Assembly: GCF_014696135.1 (NCBI RefSeq)
Contig: NZ_JACJPP010000021.1
Coordinates: forward strand, 186,001 to 250,000
Length of the DNA: 64,000 nt
Direction: 5' to 3'
DNA from: Nodosilinea sp. FACHB-141
GTDB lineage: Bacteria; Cyanobacteriota; Cyanobacteriia; Phormidesmidales; Phormidesmidaceae
How positions within the stretch are numbered: the stretch's first letter is position 1; every line of letters begins with the position of its first letter. Under the pieces are notes generated by a model. The model was not told the origin of the DNA and did not search any database. It saw only the letters and a program-made list of their open reading frames with translations. Below are positions 61,012 through 64,000 of this stretch, piece by piece. The translations under genes and the position numbers were made by a program.

Positions 61012-61878
61012 ATGTCATCGTCCCTGGCTCAAACTGCGATCGCATTTCTCATCGACCTGGCCGATCAGGGCGAAATCGACCCGTGGGATGTCAAGGTGAT
61101 CGATGTGATCGATCGCTTCCTATCGCTGCTCAAGAGCCAGGCCGAAGCCTTGGCCAGCCAGGGCCGCACCCCCTACGAAGCTAATCTATCTGAGTCGGGT
61201 CAAGGATTTCTTTACGCCTCCATGCTGGTACTGCTCAAGGCCGACACCATGGTGCGGGCCGAAGCTGAAGCCGAGGCCGAAGCTAACCCCGAAGAGATCT
61301 GGGAAGAAGAATTGCCCGATTTGGTGCCCCTGCCCCGCAATCTAGAGCGGCACCTGCACCGTCGCGCCGTCGCCCCTATTCCCCAACGGCGGCAGGTCAC
61401 GCTCCACGAGCTGATTCAGCAGCTCGAGACCATGGCCACAGTGATGGCCGACCACACCCCGCGCCTGCGGGCACGACGCGCTCGACCCCAGCCCCAGCGC
61501 CAGGCCGTGCGGGCGATCGCCCAGCTAGCCCACCAAGAAAACCTCTCTGAAATCGCTGCCGCCCTCGAAGCCTTCCTCGATCAGTACTGGGACGAGTTGG
61601 GCGAAGACACCCTGTGGATCGACTTTGAGCTGCTGCTAGAGCACTGGCCCCAGTTTAAGCCCGCCGATCTCGAAGATGCCCACGACTTTGATACCCCCCA
61701 CGCCGCCGCCGTCCACGAAAAGGTGGGCGTGTTTTGGGGGCTGCTGTTTCTCTCGGCCCAGTCGAAGGTAGAGCTGGGTCAAGATCAGTTCTACGGCGAT
61801 TTACGGGTCAGAAATCTTAATCGCGCCCCTCTCACCGCAGCAGAGGCCGAACTGCCGGCCTTTATTCTGCCTGACTAA
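61012..61878 (+). CDS. scpA: Segregation and condensation protein A
   Basis: Product of 288 aa, the kleisin subunit linking SMC and ScpB in the bacterial condensin. The start LAQTAIAFLIDLADQGEIDPWDVKVIDVIDRFL and the acidic central EEIWEEELPDL are typical. The C-terminal winged helix has VGVFWGLLFLSAQSKVELGQDQFYGDL. Long for the family because of a basic, Arg-rich linker (residues 145-170). Confidence 0.93.
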   Translation: MSSSLAQTAIAFLIDLADQGEIDPWDVKVIDVIDRFLSLLKSQAEALASQGRTPYEANLSESGQGFLYASMLVLLKADTMVRAEAEAEAEANPEEIWEEELPDLVPLPRNLERHLHRRAVAPIPQRRQVTLHELIQQLETMATVMADHTPRLRARRARPQPQRQAVRAIAQLAHQENLSEIAAALEAFLDQYWDELGEDTLWIDFELLLEHWPQFKPADLEDAHDFDTPHAAAVHEKVGVFWGLLFLSAQSKVELGQDQFYGDLRVRNLNRAPLTAAEAELPAFILPD

Positions 61879-62123
61879 GACGAAGAAGCAGTGACGAAGA
61901 TCACCGTTTCTAAGAATGCCGGGCTATTTTAAAGGAAAGTGTAAGAACTCGTTGAAGGTTAATGGGTTACCAGTGCTCTGGTTTGGGGCGCTGTTAGCAT
62001 GACCAAGTGCAATTGCCCTAGGTTGACGTTATTTCGAGCTTTTTCTAGTTAGTCGGTTATAACCCTCACTAGAAAAACCGCTCTACAGATCATACCCCCA
62101 TAAATTTTAAGGATCCTATTCAT

Positions 62124-63290
62124 ATGAAAGCCATGATCTTGGCTGCCGGTAAAGGCACCCGTGTACGGCCCATCACCTACACCATTCCCAAGCCCATGAT
62201 TCCGATCATGCAGAAACCGGTGATGGAGTTCTTGCTCGAACTGCTGCGCCAGCACGGGTTCGACCAGATTATGGTGAACGTTAGCCACTTAGCCAACGAA
62301 ATTGAGGGCTACTTTCGCGATGGGCAGCGCTTTGGGGTTGAGCTGGCCTACTCCTTCGAGGGCCGCATTGAAGAAAATGGCGAACTGGTGGGCGACGCCA
62401 TCGGCTCTGCCGGAGGGATGCGCAAGATTCAAGACTTTTCGCCCTTTTTTGACGACACCTTTGTGGTGCTCTGCGGCGATGCGCTGATCAACCTCGACCT
62501 CACCGAGGCCGTGCGTCGCCACCGCGAAAAGGGCTCCATCGCCACCATTATTACCAAGACCGTGCCCCTCAAGCAGGTGCCCAGCTATGGGGTCGTGGTC
62601 ACCGATGCCGAAGGACGGGTCAAGTCTTTCCAGGAAAAGCCCTCCGTTGAAGAGGCGCTCAGCACCGAGATCAACACCGGCATCTATATCTTTGAGCCTG
62701 AGGTGTTTGACTACATTCCCTCGGGCGTATCGTTTGACATTGGCGGCGACCTGCTGCCTAAGCTGGTGGCCAACAACGCCCCCTTCTACGGCATTCCCAT
62801 GGAGTTTGAGTGGGTCGACATCGGTAAGGTGCCCGACTACTGGCGCGCCATTCAAGACGTACTCACCGGCGTGGTCAATCTGGTGGATATCCCCGGTCAA
62901 GAGATTCGCCCCGGCGTCCATGTGGGTCTCAACGTGAAGGCCAATTGGGACAAGGTCAACATCGAAGGGCCGGTCTACATCGGCGGCATGACCCACATCG
63001 AAGACGGAGCCACCATCATCGGCCCCAGCGCCATTGGCAACAACTGCTCGATCTGCAGCGGGGCGATCGTCGACAAGAGCGTGATCTTTGAATATTCGCG
63101 CATTGGCCCTGGGGTGCGCCTGGTAGACAAGCTGGTGTTTGGCCGCTACTGCGTGGATAAGACCGGCGCTTCGATCGACATGAAGGCCGCTGCCCTCGAC
63201 TGGCTGATTACCGATACCCGTCAGGAGTTTCCGCTGGTGCCGCCCGTGGAGCATCGGGCGATCGCCGAGTTGCTAGAGCAGCATATTTAG
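62124..63290 (+). CDS. Sugar-phosphate nucleotidyltransferase with hexapeptide C-terminus
   Basis: Product of 388 aa. The nucleotidyltransferase domain starts MKAMILAAGKGTRVRPITYTIPKPM, with VLCGDALINLDL and the YGVVVTD and FQEKP motifs. The C-terminal part is a left-handed beta-helix (VYIGGMTHIEDGATIIGPSAIGNNCSICSGAIV). It resembles mannose-1-phosphate guanylyltransferases or glucose-1-phosphate transferases; the exact sugar is uncertain. It could feed the glycan cluster. Confidence 0.88.
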   Translation: MKAMILAAGKGTRVRPITYTIPKPMIPIMQKPVMEFLLELLRQHGFDQIMVNVSHLANEIEGYFRDGQRFGVELAYSFEGRIEENGELVGDAIGSAGGMRKIQDFSPFFDDTFVVLCGDALINLDLTEAVRRHREKGSIATIITKTVPLKQVPSYGVVVTDAEGRVKSFQEKPSVEEALSTEINTGIYIFEPEVFDYIPSGVSFDIGGDLLPKLVANNAPFYGIPMEFEWVDIGKVPDYWRAIQDVLTGVVNLVDIPGQEIRPGVHVGLNVKANWDKVNIEGPVYIGGMTHIEDGATIIGPSAIGNNCSICSGAIVDKSVIFEYSRIGPGVRLVDKLVFGRYCVDKTGASIDMKAAALDWLITDTRQEFPLVPPVEHRAIAELLEQHI

Positions 63291-63325
63291 AGCGATCGAC
63301 TCGACGTCTAAGCAAATATCCTTCG

Positions 63326-63359
63326 CCCCAGAGTTAAATTAACCTTGGGGCTTTGTTTT
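63326..63359 (+). terminator. Terminator after the nucleotidyltransferase gene
   Basis: CCCCA (63326-63330) pairs with TGGGG (63346-63350), and GTTAA/TTAAC pairs inside. The sequence CTTTGTTTT follows. It lies about 35 bases after the stop. Confidence 0.8.
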
Positions 63360-63575
63360 GGTTAATCTCTATCCTCAGATAGTGGCGGAGAGCCCGGCAA
63401 ACTGTGGTTTTTGATACAACTACTTCAGAGGCTTTTACCAATTCTTAGAAGATGGTGTAAAAGCTAAGGGCAGCTGTTCACGAACCGAGATAATCTCACA
63501 GGCGATTCGGTTCGTAACCGGAGCTGTAAGTCCAACACTTTTATTGTTTGCCCCTGTACCGGAGAAAGTTCCCCA

Positions 63576-64000
63576 ATGAGCGATCGCAACCGTTCTTTTC
63601 GCCTATCGCGACGGCAGGTAGTGCGGGGGCTGCTGGCCTCCTCCGCCTTTGGGCTGACGGCCAAGTTGAGCACCGGCTGCGCCCAGTCGCCTGGCACCGA
63701 GGGCAGCGCGGCCACCGATGGATCTGCCCCAGAAGAACTGGTCGTGGGCTTCATCTACGTCGGGCCTAAGGATGACTTTGGCTACAACCAGGCCCATGCC
63801 CAGGGGGCCGCAGCCATGGTCGCCAACGTGCCCGGCATTCGCCTAGTGGAAGAGGCCAGCGTGCCCGAAACCACAGCCGTGGCCGAAGCCATGCGCAGCA
63901 TGATCGAAATCGACGGGGTCAAGGCACTGTTCCCCACCTCCTTTGGCTACTTTGACCCCCACATTCTCGCCATGGCAGAAGAGTTTCCCGACGTGCAGTT
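63576..64000 (+). CDS. BMP family ABC transporter substrate-binding lipoprotein (partial)
   Basis: The first 141 residues are present; the gene runs off the window. SRRQVVRG suggests a Tat signal, and LSTGCAQ is a lipobox, so it is a Tat-exported lipoprotein. The mature part opens ELVVGFIYVGPKDDFGYNQAHAQGAAAM, typical of the BMP/PnrA/Med family, which binds nucleosides or related compounds for ABC uptake. GGAG lies 11 bases before the ATG. Confidence 0.88.
   Translation, partial: MSDRNRSFRLSRRQVVRGLLASSAFGLTAKLSTGCAQSPGTEGSAATDGSAPEELVVGFIYVGPKDDFGYNQAHAQGAAAMVANVPGIRLVEEASVPETTAVAEAMRSMIEIDGVKALFPTSFGYFDPHILAMAEEFPDVQ

Noticed and set aside
62289-63254. 321-codon open frame antisense to the nucleotidyltransferase gene
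   Set aside because: It is a shadow of the GC-rich coding strand; the plus-strand product is a clear conserved enzyme.

Overview
The window is cyanobacterial chromosome. The evidence is a complete phycocyanin (cpc) rod operon, a CpcS-type bilin lyase, a CpcL-type membrane rod linker, many copies of the GCGATCGC (HIP1) octamer, and several proteins known mainly from cyanobacteria (DUF3153, the TIGR02652 type, the Npun_R2821/R2822 type). The GC-rich composition and gene types suggest a Leptolyngbya/Nodosilinea-like filamentous organism; that placement is inference. I see no rRNA, tRNA, CRISPR array, prophage or intact insertion sequence.

Layout. 0-5.4 kb: a membrane protein with three C-terminal repeats, recJ, sfsA and a WecB/TagA/CpsF glycosyltransferase. 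5.4-13.1 kb: phycobilisome block. The minus-strand operon cpcB-cpcA-cpcC2-cpcC1-cpcD-cpcE-cpcF faces away from cpcS and cpcL on the plus strand. 13.1-31 kb: mixed housekeeping and accessory genes (ZIP transporter, avtA-rimM, zinc metallopeptidase, a PstS-like/DUF4912 fusion, a TetR/66-aa/GNAT operon, gamma carbonic anhydrase, VOC proteins, an AAA protein with a damaged Walker B, dps, an orphan archaeal-type PheT-like protein, a slipin, gloA). 31-32.3 kb: a small outer-membrane-type protein whose 5' end is tandemly duplicated, and a Ski2-like helicase. 35.1-43.4 kb: a surface-glycan cluster (two GT4-like enzymes, an MsbA-like ABC exporter with an odd C-terminus, a GT10 fucosyltransferase-like enzyme, a SLATT/DUF4231 protein, two Npun_R2821/R2822-type glycosyltransferases). 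43.4-64 kb: nfi, a DUF255 protein, a MidA-type methyltransferase, an NFACT/RqcH protein, remA, sufE, metK, FHA, pgl, ureA-S41 peptidase-ureB, a vapBC-type pair, a P-type ATPase, DUF3153, lapA-like, scpA, a sugar-nucleotide transferase and the start of a BMP lipoprotein gene that runs off the window.

The best candidates for something undescribed are domain architectures. These are the PstS-like/TM/triple-DUF4912 protein, the ABC exporter ending in a histidine-kinase dimerisation-like segment with no histidine, the orphan archaeal/eukaryotic-type PheT, the AAA protein with Lys-Asn in place of Walker B Asp-Glu, the S41 peptidase translationally coupled to ureB, and the SLATT protein inside a glycan cluster.

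A second theme is repetitive intergenic DNA. Long hairpins built from words such as GGGTGCAGGGTA lie between convergent genes. C/T-rich CCCTCACCC/CATCCACCCC tracts sit directly before start codons that lack a Shine-Dalgarno, and one such tract has become the C-terminus of a protein.
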